Of a DNA stretch of 64,000 bases, positions 24,347 to 33,535 are shown in pieces; the first letter of the stretch is position 1; every line of letters starts with the position of its first letter. Under the pieces are notes generated by a model that saw only the letters and a program-made list of their open reading frames with translations, was not told the origin of the DNA and made no database searches. Source of the stretch: Streptomyces sp. NRRL WC-3626 (GTDB taxonomy: Bacteria; Actinomycetota; Actinomycetes; Streptomycetales; Streptomycetaceae); NCBI RefSeq assembly GCF_000718785.1, contig NZ_JOCA01000017.1, positions 98,041-162,040 on the forward strand, in the 5' to 3' direction. Made by a program: the position numbers and the translations under genes.

Positions 24347-26941
24347 TTGTCCGCCGCCGAGTCCGTACTGCTGCGCCGCGTCCGGACCGTGTACCTCGAC
24401 GTGACATCGCCGGTGTCCGGTGCGGCAACGGGACCGGCACTGCGCCGGATCGAGGCCGAACTCCTCGGCCGCGGTCACCTCCTCACTCCCGGCCTGCTCA
24501 CGGCACTCGGCTCGCTGGCTCCCAAGCAGCTCGCGGCGGCACACGCACGCGTGGTCGGCCTCGTCGACGACCTGCTCGGCTCCGACCGCAGCCACGTCCC
24601 GCTCTTCCGCCGCTTCCCGTACACCGTGCCGCGCGACACCGAAGCGCTGTACGTCGACCGCATCTTCGCCTTCCTGCTGCAACAGCCGGAGCAGCCCTGC
24701 GTGCTGTGCGGCGAGGCGCGCACGGTGTTCCCGGTGTCGCCCTGCGCCCACCTGGTGTGCCGGCTGTGCTGGGACGGATCCGATCACAGCGGCTGCCCCG
24801 TCTGCCACCGGCGGATCGACGCGGACGACCCCTTCCTGCGGCCCGTCCGTGCCGTCGGCGCCGCCAAGCCGTCGGTCCCCGGCCCGCTGCGCCTGCTGCG
24901 CCTGGGCGCCGACCGGTCCGCCGACGCCACCGCGGTGGTCGACGCCCTGCTGGCCCGCCGTACCCCGCTCTCCCCGCAGGACCGGGACGACCTGCTGACA
25001 CTGCTGCCCCTCACCCCGGCCGGCCGCGGCCTGCTGCCGCGCGACATCCCCGTCCGGGAGACCAAGGCGATGGTGCTGGGCGCCCTGCTGCGCGAGGCAC
25101 CGCAGGGCCTGTCACGGCGGAAGCTGCTGGCCGAGCGGCTCACCACGGCCACCGACGTCCTGCGGCTGCTCACCGTGCTGTCCGGCGGCGACGCCGGGCT
25201 GGTGACACCGCCGCGCCTCACCAGCCCGCCCCGCGCCCTGCGCGGCGAACTCCTCGCCGTCCTGGACGGGTTGCCCACGCCGTACCTCGTGGAGGACGTA
25301 CTCCGGCACCCCACGGCATGGAAGCGGGCCGCCGAGATCCTGCACCCCTTCGAGCGGCATGCCCGGCACCCGCGTGCCGCCCTCGCCTTCGCGGTGCTGC
25401 GCGGCACCGCGGTGGACCCCGGCGCCGCCTTCGGCGCCGCCCTGCTCGCGACGGCCGCCGCGCACCCGGACGCCGTCCGTGTGGACGGCAGCCGGATCCG
25501 CCCGGCCACCTGGGCCGGACGACTGGAGGAGAAGCTGGCCGGGGCGGACGCGGGAGGGGCCGCCGCCCTCGCCGGCGAACGGCCCGGCGAACTCGTACGG
25601 CGCCTCGACCGGTTGCTCCGCCTGCACACCGACGACTCCCTCGATCCCGAGCTGGAGAAGGCCCTGGTGCGCGGGCTGCCGAAGGTGGGCCCCGGCCCGC
25701 TGCTGTCGGCGCTCGGAGCGCTACGGGTACGGGCCGAGGACCGTACCGGCCGCCGCCGCGTGTTCTTCCCGCGCGGGGAGGTCACCCGGGCCCTGACCGT
25801 CCCGGAACGACGGGCCCCGCTGCCCGCGGAGCTGGTAGCGGCGGCGGTCGCCCTGCTGCGGGCCGAGGTGCTGCGCCGGTTCGCCGCCGGGGAGCGGTAC
25901 GAGCTGTCGGTACTGGATGCCGCTCTGAGCGACCTCACCGTGCCGTTCACCGAGCGGTCCACGGCGAAGGCCCTGGTCGCGGTTCCCCGGGGCAGTTGGC
26001 AGACCCTGCCCGAGGGGGAGGTGCTGCGACTGTTCCTGCACTGGACCGAACCGCGCGGCAACCGTACGGACCTCGACCTCTCCGTCGCGTTCTTCGACGC
26101 CGAGTGGACGTTCACCGGCCTGTGCGACTACACGAACCTGGTGCACGGCACGGACGCCGCCGTCCACTCCGGCGACCTCACCTCCGCACCGGCCCCGCGC
26201 GGTGCCACCGAGTACGTGGACCTGGACCTGGAGCGGCTGGCGGAGCGCGGGGACGTGTACGCCGTACCGCTGGTGTTCAGCTTCAACAACGTGCCGTTCG
26301 AGGAACTGCGGGACGCGTTCGCGGGCTTCATGGCGCTGCCCGCGCAGGGTGTGCGGGGCTCCTCCTACGACCCGCGTACGGTCCGTCAGCGCTTCGACCT
26401 GGCCGGAGACTCGCGGGTGTGCCTGCCGGCGATCGTCGAGCTGGGCCGTCGCCGGATGCTGTGGACGGACACCCATCTGCCGTCCACCGGCGGCTTCCAG
26501 AGCGTCGGGTCGCACGGCGGGGGCGCGCTGGCCGCGGTGGCCCGGGACCTGTGGGACCAGTTCGGCTCCGGCAGCCGCACCACGCTCTGGGACCTCGCGG
26601 TGTGGCGGGCGGCGGCGCGCTCCGCCGAGGTGGCCGTGACGTCCCGGGAGCCGGAGCCCGTACTGCTGAGGTACCGGCTGCGGCCGGACGAGGACACGGC
26701 GGCGTTCGCGGCGCGGGTGTCCTCCATGGAGGACAGCGAGGAATACCTGCCGCACCCGGACCCCGACGCGGCGGCGGCCGAACTCGCCGCCGGCAGACGG
26801 GTGTTCCTGGCGACGGTCCACGGAGGCATCGGCCCGGCGCACGCCTCGGGCACCCTCTACCGGCTGTTCCCCGGCCCCGGCGACGCCACGGAGACGTTCG
26901 ACCGGGTGACGGCCGGGGACCTGGTCGCCGAACTCGGCTGA
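24347..26941 (+). CDS. RING-domain protein of the MXAN_6230/SCO0854 family with TerD-like region
   Basis: A protein of about 864 residues. The N-terminal section has a RING-type zinc site (CVLCGE, then CAHLVCRLC, then CPVC; about residues 118-155). The C-terminal half contains a TerD-like segment (SVAFFDAEWTFTGLCDYTNL, VHSGDLTSAP, YVDLDLERL, VPLVFSFNN). RING domains are rare in bacteria; the family is known in Streptomyces and Myxococcus without an assigned function. The TTG at 24347 is preferred because GTGAGGA precedes it; an ATG at 24221 would add a low-complexity leader. Confidence 0.82.
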   Translation: MSAAESVLLRRVRTVYLDVTSPVSGAATGPALRRIEAELLGRGHLLTPGLLTALGSLAPKQLAAAHARVVGLVDDLLGSDRSHVPLFRRFPYTVPRDTEALYVDRIFAFLLQQPEQPCVLCGEARTVFPVSPCAHLVCRLCWDGSDHSGCPVCHRRIDADDPFLRPVRAVGAAKPSVPGPLRLLRLGADRSADATAVVDALLARRTPLSPQDRDDLLTLLPLTPAGRGLLPRDIPVRETKAMVLGALLREAPQGLSRRKLLAERLTTATDVLRLLTVLSGGDAGLVTPPRLTSPPRALRGELLAVLDGLPTPYLVEDVLRHPTAWKRAAEILHPFERHARHPRAALAFAVLRGTAVDPGAAFGAALLATAAAHPDAVRVDGSRIRPATWAGRLEEKLAGADAGGAAALAGERPGELVRRLDRLLRLHTDDSLDPELEKALVRGLPKVGPGPLLSALGALRVRAEDRTGRRRVFFPRGEVTRALTVPERRAPLPAELVAAAVALLRAEVLRRFAAGERYELSVLDAALSDLTVPFTERSTAKALVAVPRGSWQTLPEGEVLRLFLHWTEPRGNRTDLDLSVAFFDAEWTFTGLCDYTNLVHGTDAAVHSGDLTSAPAPRGATEYVDLDLERLAERGDVYAVPLVFSFNNVPFEELRDAFAGFMALPAQGVRGSSYDPRTVRQRFDLAGDSRVCLPAIVELGRRRMLWTDTHLPSTGGFQSVGSHGGGALAAVARDLWDQFGSGSRTTLWDLAVWRAAARSAEVAVTSREPEPVLLRYRLRPDEDTAAFAARVSSMEDSEEYLPHPDPDAAAAELAAGRRVFLATVHGGIGPAHASGTLYRLFPGPGDATETFDRVTAGDLVAELG

Positions 26942-27103
26942 GCCGGCACCGGCGGCAGTCGCCGGTTCTCCCGCTGCCCGCCGCCGTGTCCCGGCACGAC
27001 GAGCGGGCGCGTGCCGGTCCCGCGGCCGACCCGGCCGTCGACGTCCACCGCCACGCCGGCACGTACGGGTCGGCCCCGAGGGCCCCGTCGACCGCCGCTC
27101 CGG

Positions 27104-28102
27104 TCAGCGCGAGGCGAGGAGTTCCAGCGTGTCGATGACGCGGTTCGAGAAGCCCCACTCGTTGTCGTACCAGGCGACGACCTTGATGTGACGGCCGTCG
27201 ACACGGGTGAGGGCCGAGTCGAAGATGGACGACGCCGGGTTGCCCGTGATGTCGGACGACACCAGCGGATCCTCCGAGTACTCGAGGACGCCGGCCAGCG
27301 GGCCGTCGGCCGCGGTGCGGTACGCCGCCAGGACGTCGTCGCGCGTCACGTCGCGGGCCACGGTCGCGTTCAGCTCGACGATCGAACCCACCGGAACGGG
27401 CACCCGGATCGAGTCACCCGACAGCTTCCCGTCGAGGTTCGGCAGCACGAGACCGATCGCCTTCGCGGCGCCCGTCGTGGTCGGCACGATGTTGACGCCG
27501 GCCGCACGGGCCCGGCGCGCGTCGCGGTGCGGACCGTCCTGGAGGTTCTGTTCCTGCGTGTACGCGTGCACGGTCGTCATGAACGCGTGCTCGATGCCCG
27601 CGAGTTCGTCCAGCACCGCGGCCAGCGGCGCGAGCGCGTTGGTCGTGCACGAGGCGTTCGAGACGATGGTGTGCACGGCGGGGTCGTACGTGTCGCTGTT
27701 GACCCCGTACGCGAGCGTGACGTCGGCACCGTCCGAGGGCGCGCCGACGAGCACCTTCTTCGCGCCGGCGTCGAGGTGGGCACGGGCCGCCTTGGCCGAC
27801 GTGAACCGGCCGGTCGCCTCGAGCACGATGTCCACACCGAGCTCCGCCCAGGGCAGCTGCGCCGGCTCGCGCTCGGCCAGCACCTTGATGCGCCGGCCGT
27901 CGACGACGAGGACGTCCCCGTCGACGGTCACCGGGCGGCCGAGCCGGCCGGCCGTCGTGTCGTAGGCGAGCAGCCGGGCGAGGGTGGTGGGCTCCGTCAG
28001 GTCGTTGACGGCGACGATCTCGAGGTCACTGTCGCGTTCCAGCAGTGCGCGCAGCACATTGCGTCCGATGCGGCCGAATCCGTTGATCGCGATGCGGGTC
28101 AT
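27104..28102 (-). CDS. gap: Glyceraldehyde-3-phosphate dehydrogenase, type I
   Basis: A 332-residue GAPDH. It begins MTRIAINGFGRIGRNVLRA (NAD loop), has the catalytic SNASCTTNALAP with Cys around residue 154, and ends WYDNEWGFSNRVIDTLELL. It catalyses oxidative phosphorylation of glyceraldehyde 3-phosphate. AAAGGA precedes the ATG at 28102. Streptomycetes carry several paralogues; this one stands alone downstream of the GlxA-type regulator, so it is probably not the main glycolytic copy. Confidence 0.95.
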   Translation of the reverse strand: MTRIAINGFGRIGRNVLRALLERDSDLEIVAVNDLTEPTTLARLLAYDTTAGRLGRPVTVDGDVLVVDGRRIKVLAEREPAQLPWAELGVDIVLEATGRFTSAKAARAHLDAGAKKVLVGAPSDGADVTLAYGVNSDTYDPAVHTIVSNASCTTNALAPLAAVLDELAGIEHAFMTTVHAYTQEQNLQDGPHRDARRARAAGVNIVPTTTGAAKAIGLVLPNLDGKLSGDSIRVPVPVGSIVELNATVARDVTRDDVLAAYRTAADGPLAGVLEYSEDPLVSSDITGNPASSIFDSALTRVDGRHIKVVAWYDNEWGFSNRVIDTLELLASR

Positions 28103-28213
28103 GAGTGGTGTCCTTTCGGTTCCCCACCAGCGTCGCGTGCGGCGGCCGCCCGGCACAGCGGCGCGATCGCCACGGTTCGAAAGGATCGTGCCACGGGCCT
28201 CGCGGCGCATGTG

Positions 28214-29176
28214 TCAGGGCTCCTCACCCCGGGCGAAGGTGCGCCGGTACTCGCTCGGTGTGGTGCCGAGGATGCGCTGGAAGTGCAGCCGCAGATTGGC
28301 GCCGGTGCCGAGCCCGACGTCGTCGGCGATCTGCTCGACGCTCAGCCGTGACCGTTCCAGCAGTTCGCGGGCGCTGTCGACGCGGGCCCGCATCACCCAC
28401 TGCATCGGCGTGTACCCCGTGTCGTCGAGGAAGCGCCGCGAGAAGGTACGCGGTGAGACCGCCGCGTGCCGGGCGAGTGCCTCCAGGGTGAGCGGCTCAC
28501 CGAGACGGCGCAGCGCCCACTCGCGGGTGGCGGCGAACCGCTCACCGAGCGGCTCGGGCACACTGCGCGGCACGTACTGCGCCTGGCCGCCGCTGCGGTA
28601 GGGGGCGGCGACGAGGCGCCGGGCCGCGTGGTTGGACGCGGCCACCCCGAGATCGACGCGCAGCATGTGCAGACACAGGTCGATGCCGGACGCGGCACCC
28701 GCCGACGTGAGCACGCTGCCCTCGTCCACGAACAGGACGTTCTCGTCGACCCGCACGAGGGGGTGCTTCGCCGCCAGTGCCCGCGTGTAGTGCCAGTGCG
28801 TGGTGGCCCGCCTGCCGTCGAGCAGTCCCGTGGCGGCGAGCGCGAAGGCGCCCGTCGAGATGGCGGCGAGCCGCGTGTCCCGCGCATGCGCGTCGAGCAG
28901 CGCGTCCACGACGGCGCCCGGCGGATCCTCACGGTCGGGGAAGCGGTAACCGGGGATGAAGACGGTGTCGGCCCATTCGAGCGCGTCCAGGCCGTGCGCG
29001 ACGGCGTACGACAGCCCGTCGCCCCCGGTCACGGGGCCGGGCGCCGCCCCGCACACCCGCACCTCGTACGGCATGCTCGCCCGGGTCGTGAACACCTGCG
29101 CGGGAATTCCGACATCGAGCGGCTTCGCGCCCTCGAGCACCAGGACGGCGACACGGCGAAGACGGGAGGCTGGCAC
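28214..29176 (-). CDS. GlxA family AraC-type transcriptional regulator with DJ-1/PfpI domain
   Basis: A 320-residue regulator with an N-terminal DJ-1/PfpI-like domain (about residues 5-190) and a C-terminal AraC DNA-binding domain with two helix-turn-helix units (LEALARHAAVSPRTFSRRF and SVEQIADDVGLGTGANLRLH). The start lies 25 bases after the SDR gene, so the two may be one operon. Target genes unknown; the SDR and gap are the neighbours. Confidence 0.92.
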   Translation of the reverse strand: MPASRLRRVAVLVLEGAKPLDVGIPAQVFTTRASMPYEVRVCGAAPGPVTGGDGLSYAVAHGLDALEWADTVFIPGYRFPDREDPPGAVVDALLDAHARDTRLAAISTGAFALAATGLLDGRRATTHWHYTRALAAKHPLVRVDENVLFVDEGSVLTSAGAASGIDLCLHMLRVDLGVAASNHAARRLVAAPYRSGGQAQYVPRSVPEPLGERFAATREWALRRLGEPLTLEALARHAAVSPRTFSRRFLDDTGYTPMQWVMRARVDSARELLERSRLSVEQIADDVGLGTGANLRLHFQRILGTTPSEYRRTFARGEEP

Positions 29177-29201
29177 GGGAAGAGGTTACGTGAGAGCCCA
29201 C

Positions 29202-29981
29202 TCAGCGCGGGCGACCGTCGCTCCGGCCGGACGAGATCCTCCGTGAGATCCACCGCACCGTGCGACGCGGCAGATGACGGGTGAACCAGATGAGCACCCG
29301 GTACCGAAGGCTGGGCATCGAGATGACCCGTCCCCGGCGCACATCGCGCAGACTCGTCTCCACCAGCCGGTCGGCGTCCAGCCAGAGGAAGCCCGGAATG
29401 CCCGACGAGCGGATCCCGGCCCGCTCGTGGAACTCGGTGCGCACCCAGCCCGGGCAGAGCGCCGTCACGGTGACGCCCGTTCCGTGCAGCTCGTTCGCCA
29501 GGCCCTCCGTGAGTGTGGTCACGAAGGCCTTGACCGCCGAATAGCTGCCCATCGTGACATGACCGGCCGTGCTCGACACATTGACGATGGCGCCCGCCCC
29601 CCGGTCCCGCATGGCCCGCGCCGCGGCACCGGAGAGGACGAGCACCGTGCGCCCCATCACCTCCAGCGCCCGGTCGTGCACCGTGGTATCCACCGATGCC
29701 AACGGTGCGTGCACACCGAAACCAGCGTTGTTCACGAGCATGTCGACCGGACGGCCGGGATCCTCCAGCCGGGCGGCGACACGTTCGACGTCCGTACGGT
29801 CGGACAGGTCCGCGGGGAGGATCTCCACGGTACGGCCACACGACCTGAGTTCGACCGCCATACGGTCGAGCCGGTCCTTGTCGCGGGCGACCAGGACGAG
29901 ATCCCAGCCCCGGTCCGCGAGTGCGCGCGCGAACGCGGCCCCGATGCCCGACGTACCACCTGTCACAAGTGCGACTCCCAT
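29202..29981 (-). CDS. Short-chain dehydrogenase/reductase
   Basis: A 259-residue classical SDR: TGGTSGIGAAFA cofactor loop, NNAGFG, the catalytic serine in NVSSTAG, and YSAVKAF supplying Tyr and Lys. The C-terminal 40 residues are basic and hydrophobic (LRYRVLIWFTRHLPRR), as in membrane-associated DltE-like or acyl-ketone reductases. It is divergent from the degenerate di-iron protein that precedes the ether-lipid genes. A role in reducing a lipid ketone, such as alkyl-DHAP, is possible but not shown. Confidence 0.88.
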   Translation of the reverse strand: MGVALVTGGTSGIGAAFARALADRGWDLVLVARDKDRLDRMAVELRSCGRTVEILPADLSDRTDVERVAARLEDPGRPVDMLVNNAGFGVHAPLASVDTTVHDRALEVMGRTVLVLSGAAARAMRDRGAGAIVNVSSTAGHVTMGSYSAVKAFVTTLTEGLANELHGTGVTVTALCPGWVRTEFHERAGIRSSGIPGFLWLDADRLVETSLRDVRRGRVISMPSLRYRVLIWFTRHLPRRTVRWISRRISSGRSDGRPR

Positions 29982-30051
29982 GCTGTCTACGATAGTGCCA
30001 ACCTTCCCCACTGTTGGGCCGAGCTTCCGCCCGTCCCCCGGAGGCGCACAC

Positions 30052-30888
30052 ATGTACCCGCAGGACGGCCCGGCGAGCTTCGACATACGTGAGTTCGCCC
30101 GCACGGCACAGGGCAGCCACCGCTCCGCGATCGACCTCGCGCGCCTGGTGGAAGAGCCGCTGGACTCCGACTCGGCACGTCTGCTGCGCGCGCTGCGGGA
30201 CGGCGAACGGGCCACGCTGCACCGGATGCGCGACCTCCTCGTCACCGCCACGCACAAGGACGCCCGGGTGACAGCGTTTCTCACCACATGGATGTTCGAG
30301 AGGTACTGGATCGCAGATGCCCTTGACACTGTCCTGGACGCCTCACCCGCCGCCCGGCATCTCCCCGCCACCGTGGGGCCGGCCCGACGGGTCCGGGCGG
30401 AGCGCCGTGAGCGCCGCGGCCCGATCAGACGTTCCGTCGTCGCCGGCATCACCGGTACGCGGATCGTCGCCGAACACATGACGACCGGTCTGGTGGACGA
30501 GTGGATCGGCCAGGCCGCCTATCGGCGTCTCGCGGGGGCGTCCCCGGCCATGGAGTCGATCGTCGACCCCCTGATCGAGGTCAAGAAGCGCCACATCCGC
30601 TTCCTCGCCGAGGAGGCGGAGCGCCTGCTCACCCACTCCGCCGGCGCCCAGCGCGTCACCCGCCGCGCTCTGCGGCGTACGGCCTGGCCACTCGGTGCGG
30701 TCGACCGGTCCCACCACGAACGCGCCTTCTTCGAACGCCAGGTCTTCGGCGACGGGGACGGACGGGCACAGGCACGCCGCATACGGGACCGGATCGCCGC
30801 CCTTCCCGGCATCGGCGCCGGAGTGGCGGCCACCGTGGAGTCGAGGCTGCTTCCGGAGCCACACGGCGGGAAGTCCGGAGCGGACTGA
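30052..30888 (+). CDS. Ferritin-like protein with degenerate di-iron site
   Basis: A 278-residue helical protein, paralogous to the protein at 33535. Aligning them by hand, MFERYWIADAL sits where the paralogue has NREEFWHGEAL, so the first ExxH ligand pair is lost. EVKKRHIRF replaces QQETKHVAF, so the second pair keeps only the histidine. The glutamates in GERATLHRMRDLL and DEWIGQAAY remain. It is thus unlikely to hold a normal di-iron centre. The ATG at 30052 follows GGAGG. The position just upstream of the ether-lipid operon suggests a structural or regulatory partner, by inference. Confidence 0.75.
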   Translation: MYPQDGPASFDIREFARTAQGSHRSAIDLARLVEEPLDSDSARLLRALRDGERATLHRMRDLLVTATHKDARVTAFLTTWMFERYWIADALDTVLDASPAARHLPATVGPARRVRAERRERRGPIRRSVVAGITGTRIVAEHMTTGLVDEWIGQAAYRRLAGASPAMESIVDPLIEVKKRHIRFLAEEAERLLTHSAGAQRVTRRALRRTAWPLGAVDRSHHERAFFERQVFGDGDGRAQARRIRDRIAALPGIGAGVAATVESRLLPEPHGGKSGAD

Positions 30889-31222
30889 GGCGTATCCACG
30901 GGACCGGTCAGGGAGTTGTCACAGATGCGCGCGGTGTCTTGTCACCAGGGTCGAGTGAAGTGAACTGGGGGCGAAATCCGGGCGTACAGTGAAAAAACGT
31001 ATGTAAACGATCGTAGTGCCCGTGTTCGGGTGCCCAGGCGAGGAGGGAACGTGCCGGATCCCGACGGTCCGGACGGAACACCATGTGCCACTGTCTGACC
31101 TCGCGCTCCCACACCACGGGCCGGCCCGCCGCGGTCCGGTCCCGGACCGTGCCGGGCTCCGCCCCCGCGCTCTTCGGCATCGCACCCGGTGCCGTGTCCA
31201 CCATGGAATCGAGGCCCCTTTC
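30889..31222. promoter_or_regulatory. Leader region of the ether-lipid operon
   Basis: There is no gene in this 334-base gap. An A/T-rich patch at about 30985-31016 (GTGAAAAAACGTATG, then the palindrome ACGATCGT at 31007-31014) stands out against GC-rich surroundings and is the best promoter candidate. A seven-codon ORF, ATG at 31203 to TGA at 31224-31226, ends on the GTG start of the reductase (GTGA overlap) and could couple translation. Confidence 0.4.
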
Positions 31223-33535
31223 GTGATACTGCAGAGCGCGAAGTCCGAACTCGGCGAGGCGCACGTCCTGCTGACCGGCGCGACCGGATTCGTCGGCCAG
31301 GCCGTCCTGGAGCGGCTGCTCCGCGACCACCCCGCCACGCACATCTGGCTTCTCGTACGCGGAAAGGGCCGTCAGAGCGGACAGGACCGTCTCCGGCATC
31401 TGCTGCGCAAGCCGGTGTTCGAGCGCTGGCGCGACGAGGTGGGCGCCGAGGAGGCGGGCCGTATCGTCCGCGAACGGGTCACCGTGCTGGACGGCAGCCT
31501 CACCGACCTGCCCGAACTGCCCTCCCGCCTCGACGTCGTCATCCACTCGGCGTCCACCGTCTCCTTCGACCCGCCCATCCACGAGGCCTTCGACACCAAC
31601 GTCAACGGCGCCGTGAACCTCTACGAGGCCCTGCGCGCCGCCGGATCGGACCCGCACGTCGTCCACGTGTCCACCTGCTACGTCGGAGGGCTGCGGCGCG
31701 GCGTCGTGCCCGAGGCCAGGCTCGGCCACGACGTCGACTGGCGCGCCGAGTGGAGTGCCGCGACGAGGACCCACGAGGCCGCCGAACTCGCCTCGCGGGA
31801 ACCCGAGACGCTCGAGCGGTTCATCTCCCGCGCCCGCGGCAGACACGGCAAGGAGGGCCCGATCGCGGCGGCCCGCGCCAGTGAGAGCGCCCGGCGCGAG
31901 TGGGTCCGCTCCCGGCTCGTCGACGCCGGCCGGCGCCGCGCGCAGAGCCTGGGCTGGACCGACGTCTACACCCTGACGAAGGCGCTCGCCGAGCGGGCCG
32001 CCGAGCAGCTGTGGGGCGAGGCCGGACACCGGCTGTCCGTGGTCCGCCCGGCGGTCATCGAGAGCGCCCTGGAACACCCCTTCCCCGGCTGGATCGACGG
32101 TTTCAAGGTCGCCGACCCGCTGATCTTCGCCTACGGCCGCGGGGAGCTTCCGGAGTTCCCCGGACTGCCCGACTCGATCCTCGACGTCATCCCCGTCGAC
32201 TTCGTCGTCAACGCCATCCTCGCCGCGGCGGCCAACCCGGGGCCCGCCGACGAGCCCCGGTACTTCCACATCGCCTCGGGCGCGTCGAACCCGCTGCCGT
32301 TCCACCGCATGTACGAGAACGTACGCGACTACTACACCCAGAACCCGCTGCCCAAGGGTGACGGTTTCGTCAAGGTGCCGACCTGGAAGTTCGCGGGCGA
32401 GGGCAGATTCAACCGGGGTCTCGCACTCGCGAAGAGGCGGGCCGACCTCCAGGAGGCCGCCCTGCGGCTGCTGCCGAACAACGAGCGCAGACACGCCCTG
32501 GCGGCACGGACCGCCAAGCTGCGCGCCGGCGTGGCCACCCTGCGCAATTTCACCGACCTCTACCGGGCCTACGCGCGCACCGAGATCGTCTTCGACGACC
32601 GCAACTGCCGCGCGCTGAACGACGCCCTCCCCGCCGGGGTGCGCGAGGACCGGGGCTTCGACGTGGAGCGCATCGACTGGGAGGAGTACCTGCAGAAGGT
32701 GCACCTCCCCGCGCTCGACGAACTGACCGCCGCCCACCGCCGGCGCAAGGCCGCGGCCGCGGCCTCCCGCGTCCGGCCGAAGCGCGAACTGCCCCGGCGC
32801 ACGGACGTGCTCGCCGTGTTCGACCTCGAACGGACCGTCGTCGACTCCAACATCGTCGAGCAGTACCTGTGGGTGCGCTCCTGCGGCGTCCGCGGGACCG
32901 CCTGGCCCAGGGAGGCCGTGGACCTGCTCACCTCGGTGCCCGGCTATCTGCGGGCCGAGAAGCGCGACCGCGGCGAGTTCATCCGGGCCTTCCTGCGCCG
33001 CTACCGCGGTGTGCCCCTGACTCGTCTGGAGAGCGCGGTGGGGCGGGGCTACGCCGACACGATGCTGCGGCACACCAGCGCGGAGGCCGTGGCACGCGTC
33101 CTCGAACACCGTGCGGCCGGTCATCGCACCGTTCTGGTGACCGGCTCCATCGCCCTGCTCGCCGCACCGCTCGCCGGACTGTTCGACGAGGTCGTCGGCA
33201 GCTCCATGCACACGCGGGACGGGACGCTCACCGGCTACCTCGCCAAGCCGCCGCTCGTCGACGAGGCGCGGGCCGCCTGGCTCGAGCGGTACGCCGAGCG
33301 GGGCGGCTACGACCTCACGGCGTCCTACGGCTACGGCGACAGTCACTCCGACCTGTCCTGGCTGGCGCTGCTGGGCCGGCCCTCGGCGGTCAACCCCGAC
33401 GCCGAACTGGCCCGCGAGGCCCACAGCAGAAGCTGGGACGTCCACCGCTGGAGGAGAGGCGGTGCGGCGGCCCGCCGCGAGGTCATCGCGGCGCGGGCGG
33501 CACTTTCGGCACCTACCGACGAGACGAGCGGCTGA
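31223..33535 (+). CDS. Fatty acyl-CoA reductase fused to HAD-IB phosphatase
   Basis: A 770-residue two-domain protein. Residues 1 to about 500 are an NAD(P)-binding reductase of the FAR/male-sterility type: LLTGATGFVGQAVLERLL, VSTCYVGG and YTLTKALAE (active-site Tyr and Lys), with a C-terminal 'sterile' region. From about 530 the chain is a HAD-IB hydrolase with FDLERTVVDSN (motif I), LVTGSIALL (II), AKPPLVDEA (III lysine) and GYGDSHSDLSW (IV). Motif I reads D-L-E where the family has DxD. FAR enzymes reduce acyl-CoA to fatty alcohol, the substrate for alkyl ether formation by the downstream alkyl-DHAP-synthase-like enzyme. The GTG at 31223 was chosen by domain fit. The stop overlaps the next ATG. 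Confidence 0.88.
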   Translation: MILQSAKSELGEAHVLLTGATGFVGQAVLERLLRDHPATHIWLLVRGKGRQSGQDRLRHLLRKPVFERWRDEVGAEEAGRIVRERVTVLDGSLTDLPELPSRLDVVIHSASTVSFDPPIHEAFDTNVNGAVNLYEALRAAGSDPHVVHVSTCYVGGLRRGVVPEARLGHDVDWRAEWSAATRTHEAAELASREPETLERFISRARGRHGKEGPIAAARASESARREWVRSRLVDAGRRRAQSLGWTDVYTLTKALAERAAEQLWGEAGHRLSVVRPAVIESALEHPFPGWIDGFKVADPLIFAYGRGELPEFPGLPDSILDVIPVDFVVNAILAAAANPGPADEPRYFHIASGASNPLPFHRMYENVRDYYTQNPLPKGDGFVKVPTWKFAGEGRFNRGLALAKRRADLQEAALRLLPNNERRHALAARTAKLRAGVATLRNFTDLYRAYARTEIVFDDRNCRALNDALPAGVREDRGFDVERIDWEEYLQKVHLPALDELTAAHRRRKAAAAASRVRPKRELPRRTDVLAVFDLERTVVDSNIVEQYLWVRSCGVRGTAWPREAVDLLTSVPGYLRAEKRDRGEFIRAFLRRYRGVPLTRLESAVGRGYADTMLRHTSAEAVARVLEHRAAGHRTVLVTGSIALLAAPLAGLFDEVVGSSMHTRDGTLTGYLAKPPLVDEARAAWLERYAERGGYDLTASYGYGDSHSDLSWLALLGRPSAVNPDAELAREAHSRSWDVHRWRRGGAAARREVIAARAALSAPTDETSG

